Notes: generated from the sequence alone by a model not told the origin. Counted from the first letter of the stretch, positions 16,709 to 24,711 are shown. The stretch is DNA of 64,000 bases from Shimia_B sp038527375 (GCA_038527375.1 JBCBFU010000003.1:70749-134748); one strand, 5' to 3'. Made by a program: numbers and translations.

Positions 16709-17326
16709 TCAGCCACTTGCAGCATCGGGCGAGTTTTCCAAAGACAGCGCCCGGAAACTCGGCCCCATTGCCGCCATGACTTTGATCAGAGCATCCAGTT
16801 TTCCATCTATGTCCTCAGGGAGGGTTCCGTCAAAGTGATCCGCGATGGCCAGTTCAGACAAGCCGTGCACAAGACCCCAGGACAGCATGTCGCCGGTTGA
16901 GAGGTTTCCCTTTCCCGAGGCCGTGAACATCGGGATTTTTTTCGATTGCTCGCGGAGTTCTGGCGCGTTCGGATCAATCTGCCCCTTCGAAAACATCAAG
17001 CGAAACAAGTTGGGCTCACGCAGTGCAAACAGGACGTAGCCTTCACCAACCGCGCGAAACTTCGCCATCTCAGACGGCCCAGCTTGCGCCTGCCTGTCCT
17101 CGATTGTCTCGGCCATAAGCGCAAACCCCTTGGCAGCCATCGCGGTTGCGAGGCTACGCTTGTCCTTAAAGTGGCGAAACGCGGCACCAGGCGAGACCTG
17201 CACGGCTTTGGAACAGGCACGCAACGATAGGGAGTCGATTCCCTCTTTCCTGACATGGCGCAGCGCTTCGTCAAGGATCGCTTGCCTGAGATCGCCGTGG
17301 TGATAGGGTTTCTTTTGTTTATTCAT
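16709..17326 (-). CDS. TetR/AcrR family transcriptional regulator
   Basis: A 205-residue repressor-type protein. The N-terminal helix-turn-helix (about residues 10-55) reads LRQAILDEALRHVRKEGIDS followed by LSLRACSKAVQVSPGAAFRHF. The C-terminal ligand domain resembles the WHG (TetR_C_33-like) class. It is divergent from the YdhR-like gene at 17432, and the 105 bases between them contain two inverted copies of a palindromic 15-mer, the likely operators. Codon use is more AT-rich than in the flanking housekeeping genes. The ligand is unknown; the divergent gene is the likely target. Confidence 0.88.
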   Translation of the reverse strand: MNKQKKPYHHGDLRQAILDEALRHVRKEGIDSLSLRACSKAVQVSPGAAFRHFKDKRSLATAMAAKGFALMAETIEDRQAQAGPSEMAKFRAVGEGYVLFALREPNLFRLMFSKGQIDPNAPELREQSKKIPMFTASGKGNLSTGDMLSWGLVHGLSELAIADHFDGTLPEDIDGKLDALIKVMAAMGPSFRALSLENSPDAASG

Positions 17327-17344
17327 AACGCTTTATCCATTTTT

Positions 17345-17413
17345 TGTGATCATTGATTACATTTTTCGTTGACCGGAGCAAGGCCTTCAGGCATTAAGTA
17401 ATCAATGATCACA
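17345..17413. promoter_or_regulatory. Pair of inverted operator sites for the TetR regulator
   Basis: TGTGATCATTGATTAC at 17345-17360 and its exact reverse complement at 17398-17413 flank the divergent promoter region. Each copy is itself a near-palindrome of form GTRATCANTGATYAC, as expected for a dimeric TetR protein. The centres are 53 bases apart, about five helical turns. One copy lies just ahead of the TetR start and the other just ahead of the GGAGAAG ribosome site of the YdhR-like gene. Confidence 0.75.
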
Positions 17414-17431
17414 TAAATCTGGAGAAGTCCA

Positions 17432-17947
17432 ATGTTCAACACAATCATCATCGCAGCCGCAGCAACCGCAATCGTCGCCACAGCAGGCGCTTTTGGACTG
17501 GCAGCAAACGCGCCCGAGAAAACCATTGAACAATCATTCGTAGAGCGGATGGCAAATGGCGGCGCAACGCTGGCCATGCGCGGCATCGCTGCCGGGTACT
17601 ACGCAAAGTCCGGCGTTGCCGTGCAGGAGGCAGAAGGCAAACCTGTCATGCTGCAAGTGAACTTCACCGTGGTGCAGGACCACGCGACATTCGTTGAAGA
17701 TATGGATGGGTTTGCCCCCTTCTTGTCCCACGTGCCTGGCCTCGAGTGGAAGCTGTGGAGCTATGACCCAGAAACGGGTGAAGGCAATGGAACATACCTG
17801 TTCGAAACGCGCGCGCACGTCGACATGTATCTGAGTGAGGTGCTGCCGGTGGGCATGATGAATGACCCGCGTTTGGCTGATATGCAGATCAAAGTCCTCG
17901 ATGTCCTGACCGGCCCATCCACTGTCACGCGCGCAGTGTCGTCGTAG
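17432..17947 (+). CDS. YdhR-like (antibiotic-biosynthesis-monooxygenase fold) exported or anchored protein
   Basis: A 171-residue protein with an N-terminal hydrophobic segment (about residues 1-25, ending near AANA) that is a signal peptide or anchor. The remaining 110 residues match the YdhR/ABM-fold family: VMLQVNFTVVQ at the first strand, then VPGLEWKLWSYDPETGEGNGTYLFET and a C-terminal strand VLDVLTGPSTVTRA. Members are small ferredoxin-like dimers, some acting as monooxygenases and many uncharacterised. GGAGAAG upstream supports the start. Control by the divergent TetR is inferred from the shared operators. An exported version of this fold is unusual. Confidence 0.8.
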   Translation: MFNTIIIAAAATAIVATAGAFGLAANAPEKTIEQSFVERMANGGATLAMRGIAAGYYAKSGVAVQEAEGKPVMLQVNFTVVQDHATFVEDMDGFAPFLSHVPGLEWKLWSYDPETGEGNGTYLFETRAHVDMYLSEVLPVGMMNDPRLADMQIKVLDVLTGPSTVTRAVSS

Positions 17948-17970
17948 ATTGTCCCCCCTAAGAAAGAGAA

Positions 17971-17998
17971 CGGTGCCGACTGATGTCAGTCGACACCG
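17971..17998 (+). terminator. Hairpin after the YdhR-like gene
   Basis: CGGTGCCGACTG pairs with CAGTCGACACCG across a 4-base loop (one mismatch), 23 bases after the stop. No clear T-run follows. Confidence 0.5.
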
Positions 17999-18184
17999 AA
18001 TGGGTCATTCGATTTGGAGGCACAAACCAATAGCAAAACTCGGTGGGGTCTCGCCCAGACTTTTGACTAAAGCCAAAGGAAGAAGACCTTCGTGTAAACT
18101 GCAGCATCAAGCAGTTTGGGCTCGAAGCCGCCGTTCCCTGCGTCGCTGAGAAGTTCGCTCTTCGGGTCGACCGTTAGAAAGCAA

Positions 18185-18208
18185 AACCCCGGCGCGAGGT
18201 CCGGGGTT
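18185..18208 (-). terminator. Rho-independent terminator of the rpoE-chrR operon
   Basis: On the minus strand, AACCCCGG pairs with CCGGGGTT (8-bp stem, 8-base loop), followed by TTTTGC, 29 bases beyond the chrR stop. Confidence 0.7.
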
Positions 18209-18236
18209 CTCAATTTCTGTGCTGCAAATCCGCCGC

Positions 18237-18887
18237 TCAGATCCGCAAGAACGGTTGCGCCACGCGAGGGATCAGGCTGTTGAATTTCAACGGCGCGTCG
18301 GTTGCGGCGAGGCAGATGCAATCCTCGCCGATATCCGCGATTGGCGTGTGTTCGAGGTCTTCGTTGGCGATCTCGATGTCGCCGCGCGCAAAGCGGTCGT
18401 CTTCGTCGAGGAACGCGCCTTGGAGGACGAGTGTCAGTTCCGTGCCCTGGTGGCCGTGGTCGGGGACCTCGCAGCCTGCCGGGATGTGCAGCAGGCGGAC
18501 GCTGGCGTCCTTGGACGTGGGCAGGATCGCCTGACGCACGCCATTGCCAACGCGGCGCCATTTCACCTTGTCGATATCGCCACCAACGTAGTCCTGAACC
18601 GGGCCGGGGAGGACGCCGCCCTTGGGCTGCATCACCGTCTTGATCGGATCTTTGGGGTGCTGGCTGATGAGTTTCAGCGTGGCCTCTAGCGCGCCATCGG
18701 ACAGGGGCACTTCGGCGGCATCATTCAGAAGCGCGCCGCCCACGGCGTCGAAGCTGTGCATACGGGCGCGGCATTCGTCGCACATGGAGATATGCGTGGC
18801 GACCACGAGGTTGAACGCCTCCGGCAGGGTGCCGGCGGAGTAGGCCATCAGGAGTTCGTCCGTGAGATGATGTTTAATGTCTGTCAT
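18237..18887 (-). CDS. chrR: Zinc-dependent anti-sigma factor ChrR
   Basis: Holds the group IV sigma factor RpoE inactive until singlet oxygen or related stress releases it. The N-terminal anti-sigma domain has the zinc ligands His6, His32, Cys36 and Cys39 (H-x3-C-x2-C as THISMCDEC) when the protein starts at MTDIKHH. That start is preferred over an ATG four codons upstream because it places His6 as in Rhodobacter sphaeroides ChrR. The C-terminal cupin domain (about residues 110-195) keeps a DHGHQGTE metal motif and a later His in EHTPIAD. The protein is 216 residues, similar to the Rhodobacter protein. It follows rpoE with overlap or near-overlap. Confidence 0.93.
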   Translation of the reverse strand: MTDIKHHLTDELLMAYSAGTLPEAFNLVVATHISMCDECRARMHSFDAVGGALLNDAAEVPLSDGALEATLKLISQHPKDPIKTVMQPKGGVLPGPVQDYVGGDIDKVKWRRVGNGVRQAILPTSKDASVRLLHIPAGCEVPDHGHQGTELTLVLQGAFLDEDDRFARGDIEIANEDLEHTPIADIGEDCICLAATDAPLKFNSLIPRVAQPFLRI

Positions 18888-18895
18888 CGGTCTCT

Positions 18896-19447
18896 TCATG
18901 TCATCGCATGGCGCAAGCGGTCCAGCGCCAATCTGATGCGGGATTTGATCGTGCCGAGCGGTAGTCCCGTCTCCGCGGCAATCTCAGAATGGCTGAGATC
19001 CCCGAAATAGGCCCGTTCGATCAGCACCCGCTGTTTCTCTGGCAGCTCGGCAATTGCGCGAGCCAGTTGATCACTCTCCTGTTGCAGGGCCATGGACTCT
19101 TCTTGGTCCGGCTCGGCTTCGGGGCCCCAAAAGACCTCCTCAGGTTCCGGGCGCCGCTGTTTCCGAAGCGCGTCGATCGACCTGTTCCGGGCGATCGTGA
19201 ATATCCATGTTGCGGCCGACGCGCGGGTCGGGTCGAACATGTGCGCCTTCGTCCACAGGGTGGCCATCACCTCCTGCGCTGTTTCTTCTGCCGAGGCCGC
19301 GTCGGCCCCGGACTTCATCAAGAACGCCTTCACCCGCGGGGCGAAATGCTGAAACAGGGCTGCGAATGCCGCCTTGTCCTGCCGTTCGTGGATGGCCTTG
19401 ATATGGCCGGCCCACGCCGCGCGTGTTGTGTCGTCCTGTACGTTCAC
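18896..19447 (-). CDS. rpoE: RNA polymerase sigma factor RpoE (ECF11, ChrR-controlled)
   Basis: An ECF sigma factor directing transcription of singlet-oxygen defence genes. Sigma2 (AAFAALFQHFAPRVKAFLMK to WIFTIARNRSIDALRK) and sigma4 (ELPEKQRVLIERAYFGDL to GTIKSRIRLALDRLRH) are intact. The frame is open to an ATG at 19564, giving 222 residues. However, the likely autoregulatory promoter would start transcription at about 19562, and the extra N-terminal residues have no family match, so the GTG at 19447 (183 residues, the usual size) is chosen. The ribosome site there is weak and a leaderless ATG start remains possible. The stop region overlaps the longer chrR start. Confidence 0.88.
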   Translation of the reverse strand: MNVQDDTTRAAWAGHIKAIHERQDKAAFAALFQHFAPRVKAFLMKSGADAASAEETAQEVMATLWTKAHMFDPTRASAATWIFTIARNRSIDALRKQRRPEPEEVFWGPEAEPDQEESMALQQESDQLARAIAELPEKQRVLIERAYFGDLSHSEIAAETGLPLGTIKSRIRLALDRLRHAMT

Positions 19448-19568
19448 TATCTGCTGCCGTGCATCTGGGGTGTCAGCTTTGCCTGTCAAGGCGCTGACAA
19501 CACCATAAGACACTTCCTTGCGCGACGCACGGGATTCGTCTTTGAGTGGCACAGACGTGTACATGACA

Positions 19569-19598
19569 CATCTACGGGCGAGGGGTTTTAGTGGATCA
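19569..19598 (-). promoter_or_regulatory. RpoE-type promoter ahead of rpoE-chrR
   Basis: On the minus strand, TGATCC (19598-19593), an 18-base spacer and TAGATG (19574-19569). The Rhodobacter RpoE consensus is TGATCC, about 18 bases, then TAAGA-like. The exact -35 and spacing indicate autoregulation. Confidence 0.7.
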
Positions 19599-19633
19599 CG
19601 GCATACAAAAGTTTTTTTCGCGGGCGTGGAAAC

Positions 19634-19663
19634 TCATCCACCGGGCCGCGCGGGCCGTACCTA
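19634..19663 (+). promoter_or_regulatory. Candidate RpoE-type promoter for the divergent operon
   Basis: TCATCC, an 18-base spacer and TACCTA, 52 bases before the first gene. One mismatch lies in the -35 hexamer and two in the -10, but the spacing is exactly right and the operon is a known RpoE target in Rhodobacter. Confidence 0.4.
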
Positions 19664-19714
19664 CTGCCAAACACATGAACACGACCCAAGACATCACCCT
19701 GAGGACGCGCCTGA

Positions 19715-21004
19715 ATGCCATTTGAACGCCGGACCCATGCCCCCAAACGTATTGCAGTGATCGGCGGGGGTATCTCTGGGATGAGTGCGGCCCACATGTT
19801 GTCCAACAGCAATGCGGTCGTTTTGTTCGAAGCCGAAGGCCGGTTGGGCGGCCATGCGCGCACCGTGCATGTGGGAGAACAGCCTGTGGATACAGGGTTT
19901 TTGGTGTTCAACTACCACAACTACCCGCATCTGACGGCGCTCTTTCACGAGCTGGCCGTGCCGGTCGAGATGAGCGACATGAGCTTTGGCTGTTCGATTG
20001 GCGGCGGGTGGCTGGAGTACGGGATCCTCGCCCGGTCCGCGATCTTTGCGCAGAAGCGAAACATCCTGCGGCCCAAGTTCATCCGGATGCTGCGGGATAT
20101 GCTGCGGTTTGGTCGTGAGGCCGGACAATTTGTTGGCGATACCGACATGACCGTGGGCGAATTGATCGAGGTTATGGGGCTGAGCGACTGGTTCCGGGAC
20201 TATTATCTGCTGCCAATGTCCGGCGCGATTTGGTCGACGCCTTGCAGCAGAATTCAGGATTTCCCGGCGCACGCGCTGGTGCAGTTCTTCGACAATCACC
20301 GTCTGTTGTCGGATGGCGGGCAGCATGACTGGTACACGGTCAAAGGCGGGTCGATCGAGTATGTGAGCCGTCTGGAGCGGCACATGCGCAGCGCGGGTGT
20401 CGACATCCGTCTGGGCGCGGCGACCCAGTCGGTCCGCCGGACCCTGACCGGGGTCGAGGTCAAGACGTGGGGCGGCGATTGGGAGCCCTTTGACGAGGTC
20501 GTCTTTGCCACCCATTCCGATGACAGCCTGTCGATGCTGGCAGACCCAAGCGCGCAGGAACGCGCGGCGTTGGGCGCGGTGGCGTATCAGCCGAACGAAG
20601 GCGTCCTGCATTCCGACCCGGTGACCATGCCCCGGCGCAAGGCGGCTTGGGCCAGCTGGAACTACACCGAGGCCAAGGGCCGGACGAGCGATGTGATCGA
20701 CCTGACCTATTGGATCAACCTGCTGCAGAATATTCCGGGCGATCAGCAGTATTTCGTGACGCTGAACGCCCAGCAGGAGATCCGCGAGGAGTTGATCCAC
20801 GACACCTATACCTTCCGCCATCCGGTCTTTGATGCCGCAGCCTTGGCCGCGCAGCAGCAGGTGCGCGGCTTCAACGGCGCGCAAGGCACGTGGTTCTGTG
20901 GCGCGTGGATGAAGAACGGGTTCCACGAGGACGGGATTTCGAGCGCGGTGGACGTGGTCGAGGCGCTGACCACCCGTGCGGCGGCACCGGTGGCGGCCCA
21001 GTGA
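19715..21004 (+). CDS. COG2907 FAD-dependent oxidoreductase (UfaD-like fatty-acid desaturase)
   Basis: The 429-residue flavoprotein has the N-terminal dinucleotide site VIGGGISGMSAAH, then EAEGRLGGHAR, and the C-terminal FAD segment WFCGAWMKNGFHEDGISSAVD. It belongs to the COG2907 amine-oxidase-like group. The Rhodobacter sphaeroides orthologue (RSP1091) lies in the RpoE regulon and was assigned as UfaD, which introduces a second double bond into a methylated fatty acid on the way to furan fatty acids. The five genes from here to 24355 have the same order as the Rhodobacter operon RSP1091-1087. Family and context are strong; the substrate is by orthology. Confidence 0.88.
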   Translation: MPFERRTHAPKRIAVIGGGISGMSAAHMLSNSNAVVLFEAEGRLGGHARTVHVGEQPVDTGFLVFNYHNYPHLTALFHELAVPVEMSDMSFGCSIGGGWLEYGILARSAIFAQKRNILRPKFIRMLRDMLRFGREAGQFVGDTDMTVGELIEVMGLSDWFRDYYLLPMSGAIWSTPCSRIQDFPAHALVQFFDNHRLLSDGGQHDWYTVKGGSIEYVSRLERHMRSAGVDIRLGAATQSVRRTLTGVEVKTWGGDWEPFDEVVFATHSDDSLSMLADPSAQERAALGAVAYQPNEGVLHSDPVTMPRRKAAWASWNYTEAKGRTSDVIDLTYWINLLQNIPGDQQYFVTLNAQQEIREELIHDTYTFRHPVFDAAALAAQQQVRGFNGAQGTWFCGAWMKNGFHEDGISSAVDVVEALTTRAAAPVAAQ

Positions 21005-21759
21005 CACAGGTCGATCATATCGCGGGCCAGACCTATCACGGGCGCCGGGGCGATATCCGCAACGCGTTTCGCTATTCCATCGACTATGTGTTGCTGGATG
21101 CCGAGGCTGCGCCGCGCACGCCGGCGCTGTTTTCGCGCAATGGGCGCAACGCGGCGAGCCTGATGGACAGCGATCACGGCGGGGCACCGGGCGAAGGACG
21201 CGGGGCCGCGTGGGTGCGGGAGGTTCTGGCCGCACATGATTTGCCCGACCCTGCCAAGATCGAGCTTTTGGCGCAGCCGCGCATTCTGGGTCACGTGTTC
21301 AACCCGGTGTCGTTCTGGCTGTGCCGGGATGACGAGGGTGTCCTGCGCGTGGTGATTGCGGAGGTGACGAACACCTTTGGCGACCGGCATTCCTACCTGT
21401 GTTACCGGGATGATCTGGCCGCGCTCACCCGCGAGATCGAGGTTGAGGCGGTCAAGGTGATGCATGTGTCGCCGTTTCAGCCCATCGCGGGCGGATATAG
21501 GTTCCGGTTCGACATTCAAGACGATCACGTTGGGGTCTGGATCAACTATCAGACCGGCAATCAGGGATTGGTCGCGACATTGACCGGTGCGCGGACACCC
21601 CTGACGAATGGCGGTTTGCTGCGGGCCATGATGCGCCGTCCGCTGGGATCGCGGCGCGTGCTGGCATTGATCCATTGGCAGGCACTCAAGCTGTGGTGGA
21701 AGGGGGCGAAATATCGTCCGCAACCCACCCCGCCTGCCGCCGAGGTCAGCCGCGGCTGA
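21001..21759 (+). CDS. DUF1365 family protein (UfaO-like)
   Basis: A 252-residue DUF1365 protein, with the family segments ILGHVFNPVSFWLCRD, EVTNTFGDRHSYL and KVMHVSPFQP. The start is a GTG overlapping the previous stop (GTGA). In Rhodobacter sphaeroides the equivalent gene (RSP1090, UfaO) is needed with O2 to form the furan ring of furan fatty acids. The conserved His and Asn residues in the motifs are plausible active-site elements, but the chemistry is not visible in the sequence. Translational coupling with the COG2907 gene supports a joint pathway. Confidence 0.85.
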   Translation: MTQVDHIAGQTYHGRRGDIRNAFRYSIDYVLLDAEAAPRTPALFSRNGRNAASLMDSDHGGAPGEGRGAAWVREVLAAHDLPDPAKIELLAQPRILGHVFNPVSFWLCRDDEGVLRVVIAEVTNTFGDRHSYLCYRDDLAALTREIEVEAVKVMHVSPFQPIAGGYRFRFDIQDDHVGVWINYQTGNQGLVATLTGARTPLTNGGLLRAMMRRPLGSRRVLALIHWQALKLWWKGAKYRPQPTPPAAEVSRG

Positions 21760-21766
21760 GTGTGAG

Positions 21767-23041
21767 ATGATGGCAACCACATCGCAGGTGCAGACAGGAG
21801 ACACGTCAAACGGGACGATGGGGCGTGATCGCCTGTGGTCGTTCACCCTGTTTGGCGCAATCCTCGCTGCTGCGGGGCTGCCGATCTACATCTACGCGCC
21901 GCCGTTTTATGCGGAAACCTACGGCGTCTCCCTGACCGGGATCGCGGCAGTTTTGTTCTGGCTGAGGCTGTTTGATGCGGTGCAGGACCCTGCCCTTGGT
22001 TGGCTGTCAGAGCGGTTGGGTGCACGGCGCGGGATTGCGGTGGCGCTGGGCGCGAGCGTGCTGGCGCTGTCGATGGTGGGGCTGTTTGCGGTGACGCCGC
22101 CGGTGGCGCCGCTTTTGTGGTTTGCGATCACGATCACGGGGCTGTTTAGCGCGTTCAGTTTCCTCAACATCAACTTCTACGCGCAAGGCGTGACCAAAAG
22201 CACCGAGATCCGGGGCGGGCATGTCCGGCTGGGCGCGTGGCGCGAGGGTGGGGCGCTGTTGGGTGTGTGTATTGCGGCCGTCGCCCCCACGGCGTTGATG
22301 GGTGTGGTGGATGCGCCTTTTGCGACCTTTGCCTTTGGCTTTCTTGCCGTTGTCGTGATCGCGGCGGTGGCCATGGCGCCCGAATGGCGCGGGCGGGTCG
22401 ATGCGGATGCCACGCCCATGCGCGACATTCTGGGCGACAGCACGGCGCGCCGTTTGCTGATCCTTGCGCTGGTGAACGCGACCCCGCTGGCGGTGTCGTC
22501 GACCATGTTCCTGTTTTATGTCGAAAGCCGGCTGGACAGCCCAGGCTGGGAAGGTCCGCTGTTGGTGGCGTTCTTTCTGGCGGGGGCCGTCACGGCGCCG
22601 TTCTGGTCACGGGCGGCGGCGCGGTTCGGGGCGAAACCTGTCCTGCTCTTTGCGATGGTCAGCGCGATTGCGGCCTTCGGCTGTACCCTGTTTCTGGGTC
22701 CCGGGGACGCGGCGATCTTTGCCGTGATCTGCCTGTTTTCCGGTGCGACAATAGGAGCGGACCTTGTTCTGCTCCCTGCCCTGTTCTCGGCCCGGATGGC
22801 CGCTATCTCCCCCAATGGAGGACAGGGGTTTGGCCTGTGGTCTTTGGTGTCCAAAGCGACGCTGGCCATTGCCGCAATTGTTCTTCTACCGCTTCTCGAT
22901 GCCTCGGGGTTTGAAGCGGGGTCCGCAACACAGACGCCCGAGGCCGAACGACTTTTGACGATACTCTACGCGTTGGTTCCCTGCGCGTTGAAACTGTGTG
23001 CGATTGCTATCCTGCTGCGCACCGACCTCAAGGAGGTTTGA
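21767..23041 (+). CDS. MFS transporter, GPH (glycoside-pentoside-hexuronide:cation symporter) type
   Basis: A 424-residue membrane protein with about twelve predicted helices. The LRLFDAVQDPALGWLSERLGARRG segment between helices 2 and 3 is characteristic of the GPH branch. It is the third gene of the RpoE-linked operon, starting 7 bases after DUF1365, and corresponds to RSP1089 in Rhodobacter. Since its operon acts on lipid or reactive-oxygen metabolism, sugar uptake is unlikely to be its role, and the true substrate is unknown. Two ATGs, one codon apart, could start it. Confidence 0.87.
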   Translation: MMATTSQVQTGDTSNGTMGRDRLWSFTLFGAILAAAGLPIYIYAPPFYAETYGVSLTGIAAVLFWLRLFDAVQDPALGWLSERLGARRGIAVALGASVLALSMVGLFAVTPPVAPLLWFAITITGLFSAFSFLNINFYAQGVTKSTEIRGGHVRLGAWREGGALLGVCIAAVAPTALMGVVDAPFATFAFGFLAVVVIAAVAMAPEWRGRVDADATPMRDILGDSTARRLLILALVNATPLAVSSTMFLFYVESRLDSPGWEGPLLVAFFLAGAVTAPFWSRAAARFGAKPVLLFAMVSAIAAFGCTLFLGPGDAAIFAVICLFSGATIGADLVLLPALFSARMAAISPNGGQGFGLWSLVSKATLAIAAIVLLPLLDASGFEAGSATQTPEAERLLTILYALVPCALKLCAIAILLRTDLKEV

Positions 23042-23042
23042 G

Positions 23043-23621
23043 ATGATGGAATTGCTATGGTTTGTTCTTGGCGCAAGTGTTGTTGTTGCCGCCATTGTCG
23101 CATTTGTTCGCTTCGCCACCTTCAAGGCACAAACACCCGAAGATTATGCCGGGGCAGATCCCCAATTTGACATTCGCCAGCACCTGAAAGGGCCCATCCT
23201 GTGCGAAGGGGTGATCTATGGCCCCACGGGGCGCGTGTCGTCCCGGTTCGTGGCGGATTTCGACGCCGAATGGGACGGCAATGTCGGCACGATGAAAGAA
23301 CGGTTTCGCTATGACAGCGGGCGGGTTCAGGACCGTGAATGGAAACTGACGCTCGGCAATGATGGACGCATCAAGGCGGATGCCGATGATCTGGTGGGCA
23401 GCGGCAATGGCCGCCAAGAGGGCAACGCCGTCCAGCTGAACTACAAGATCAAGCTGGACGAAAGTGCGGGGGGCCATGTCCTCGATACCGTGGACTGGAT
23501 GTATCTGGTCGAAAACGGGACAATTATGAACCGATCCCAGTTTCGCAAGTTTGGTATCAAGGTGGCCGAATTGGTTGCGACCATGCGGCCCCACCCGGAT
23601 GCAAATAGGACAGTGAACTGA
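23043..23621 (+). CDS. DUF3833 family membrane-anchored protein
   Basis: A 192-residue protein: an N-terminal membrane helix (about residues 3-22) and a DUF3833 domain, predicted mostly beta, with FDIRQHLKGPILCEGVIYGP near its beginning and VLDTVDWMYLVENG later. Function is unknown. AAGGAGG just upstream gives a strong ribosome site. It overlaps the next gene by TGATG and is part of the RpoE-linked operon (RSP1088 equivalent). In Rhodobacter this operon has been linked to RpoE release from ChrR, so a role at the membrane in lipid damage sensing is possible but unproven. Confidence 0.85.
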   Translation: MMELLWFVLGASVVVAAIVAFVRFATFKAQTPEDYAGADPQFDIRQHLKGPILCEGVIYGPTGRVSSRFVADFDAEWDGNVGTMKERFRYDSGRVQDREWKLTLGNDGRIKADADDLVGSGNGRQEGNAVQLNYKIKLDESAGGHVLDTVDWMYLVENGTIMNRSQFRKFGIKVAELVATMRPHPDANRTVN

Positions 23622-24355
23622 TGACACGGAATTGGGCAGGCAAACGGTATTGGCTGGTGGGCGCATCCGAAGGGTTGGGCCGTAGCCTGGCCCATGTGAT
23701 GAGCCGCGCGGGCGTCGAAGTGATCGTATCTGCCCGAAGCAAGGATCGTCTGGACGAATTGGTGGCAGAGCTACCGGGTCCGGCCAAGGCCGTGGTCTGT
23801 GACGTCACCGATCAGGAGAGCGTGGATGCGGCCATCGCGGAGGTGGGCGAGGTCGACGGCTATGTCTACCTTGCTGGCGTCTACTGGCCAATGTCCGCCA
23901 AGAAGTGGGACGCTGAGAAAGCCACCCAGATGGTCGAGATCAACGTGATGGGCGCGTTCCGGTCCGTGGGTGCGGTGATGCCGCAATTCCTGGAAAAGAA
24001 GGCCGGGCACGTGGTGTTGACGGGATCCCTATCGGGGTTCCGTGGTCTGCCCAAAACGGTTGGTTACGGCGCGTCGAAGGCGGCTGTGATGTATCTGGCC
24101 GAAGGCATGCACGCCGATTTGCGCGGTAGCGGGATCGACGTGCAGGTGATCAACCCGGGCTTCATCAAGACCCGGTTGACCGACAAGAACGACTTCAAGA
24201 TGCCGTTCATCATGGAGCCTGAGGAAGCCGCCCAGGAGTTCTTTGAGCACATGGGCACGGACACCTTCAAAAAGAGCTTCCCCCGTGTGTTCTCGTGGTT
24301 GTTCCGCGTCAGCCAGTTCTGGCCTGATTGGCTGTATTACCGGGTGTTTTCCTGA
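23621..24355 (+). CDS. Short-chain dehydrogenase/reductase in the RpoE operon
   Basis: The 244 residues form a classical SDR Rossmann fold with the nucleotide motif VGASEGLGRS (residues 13-22). The active site is Ser in LTGSLSG and Tyr-x3-Lys in YGASK (about residue 149). The tail ends in aromatic residues (FWPDWLYYRVFS), which may contact membrane lipid. It is the last gene of the RpoE-linked operon (RSP1087 equivalent), overlapping the DUF3833 gene by TGATG. The substrate is unknown; a lipid-derived alcohol or ketone would fit the operon. The 3' end overlaps the convergent gene by 19 bases. Confidence 0.88.
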   Translation: MTRNWAGKRYWLVGASEGLGRSLAHVMSRAGVEVIVSARSKDRLDELVAELPGPAKAVVCDVTDQESVDAAIAEVGEVDGYVYLAGVYWPMSAKKWDAEKATQMVEINVMGAFRSVGAVMPQFLEKKAGHVVLTGSLSGFRGLPKTVGYGASKAAVMYLAEGMHADLRGSGIDVQVINPGFIKTRLTDKNDFKMPFIMEPEEAAQEFFEHMGTDTFKKSFPRVFSWLFRVSQFWPDWLYYRVFS

Positions 24356-24711
24356 AACTCGTCAGGTTCGGGCGTTTGGGCGAACTGCACGGCTGAGATC
24401 GTGTCCTGCCCTGCCATCAGTGCCTTGAGGACGCGGTGCATCCCGTCCATCAGCCGCCCCTCTGCGCATAGGATGATCGGATAGCTTGGGTCCGCGGCGC
24501 GGGCCAACTCCACGTGGTGGGCAATCTCGCGCGGCGTGGGGGGCGGGTCATCGGGGAACTGGAACCACCACAGCTCATCCAGCTCGGCGATCTCGGACAG
24601 GGGTTTCGGGAAAGGGACGAGGTCGCAGGACAGCGCGATCAGGCGTTCCACGTCCCAGCGCGCAATGCCTTGGGCCGTCTTGCGACCGTGGCGTTGGGGG
24701 CGGATGGTCAT
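24337..24711 (-). CDS. Small protein with a ParB-like DGMHR motif
   Basis: A 124-residue protein without close recognised family. A segment AEGRLMDGMHRVLKALM (about residues 82-98) resembles the D-G-x-H-R nucleotide-binding loop of ParB/Srx-fold proteins, and the WWFQFPDDPPPTPREIAHH stretch is Trp/Pro-rich. The start overlaps the stop of the saccharopine dehydrogenase-like gene by four bases (ATGA), so the two are co-translated. Function is unknown; the ParB-like fold is inference from one motif. Confidence 0.7.
   Translation of the reverse strand: MTIRPQRHGRKTAQGIARWDVERLIALSCDLVPFPKPLSEIAELDELWWFQFPDDPPPTPREIAHHVELARAADPSYPIILCAEGRLMDGMHRVLKALMAGQDTISAVQFAQTPEPDEFQENTR

Noticed and set aside
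18000..18180. A gene remnant downstream of the YdhR-like gene
   Set aside because: No frame of useful length or recognisable motif; noted only as part of the AT-richer insert.
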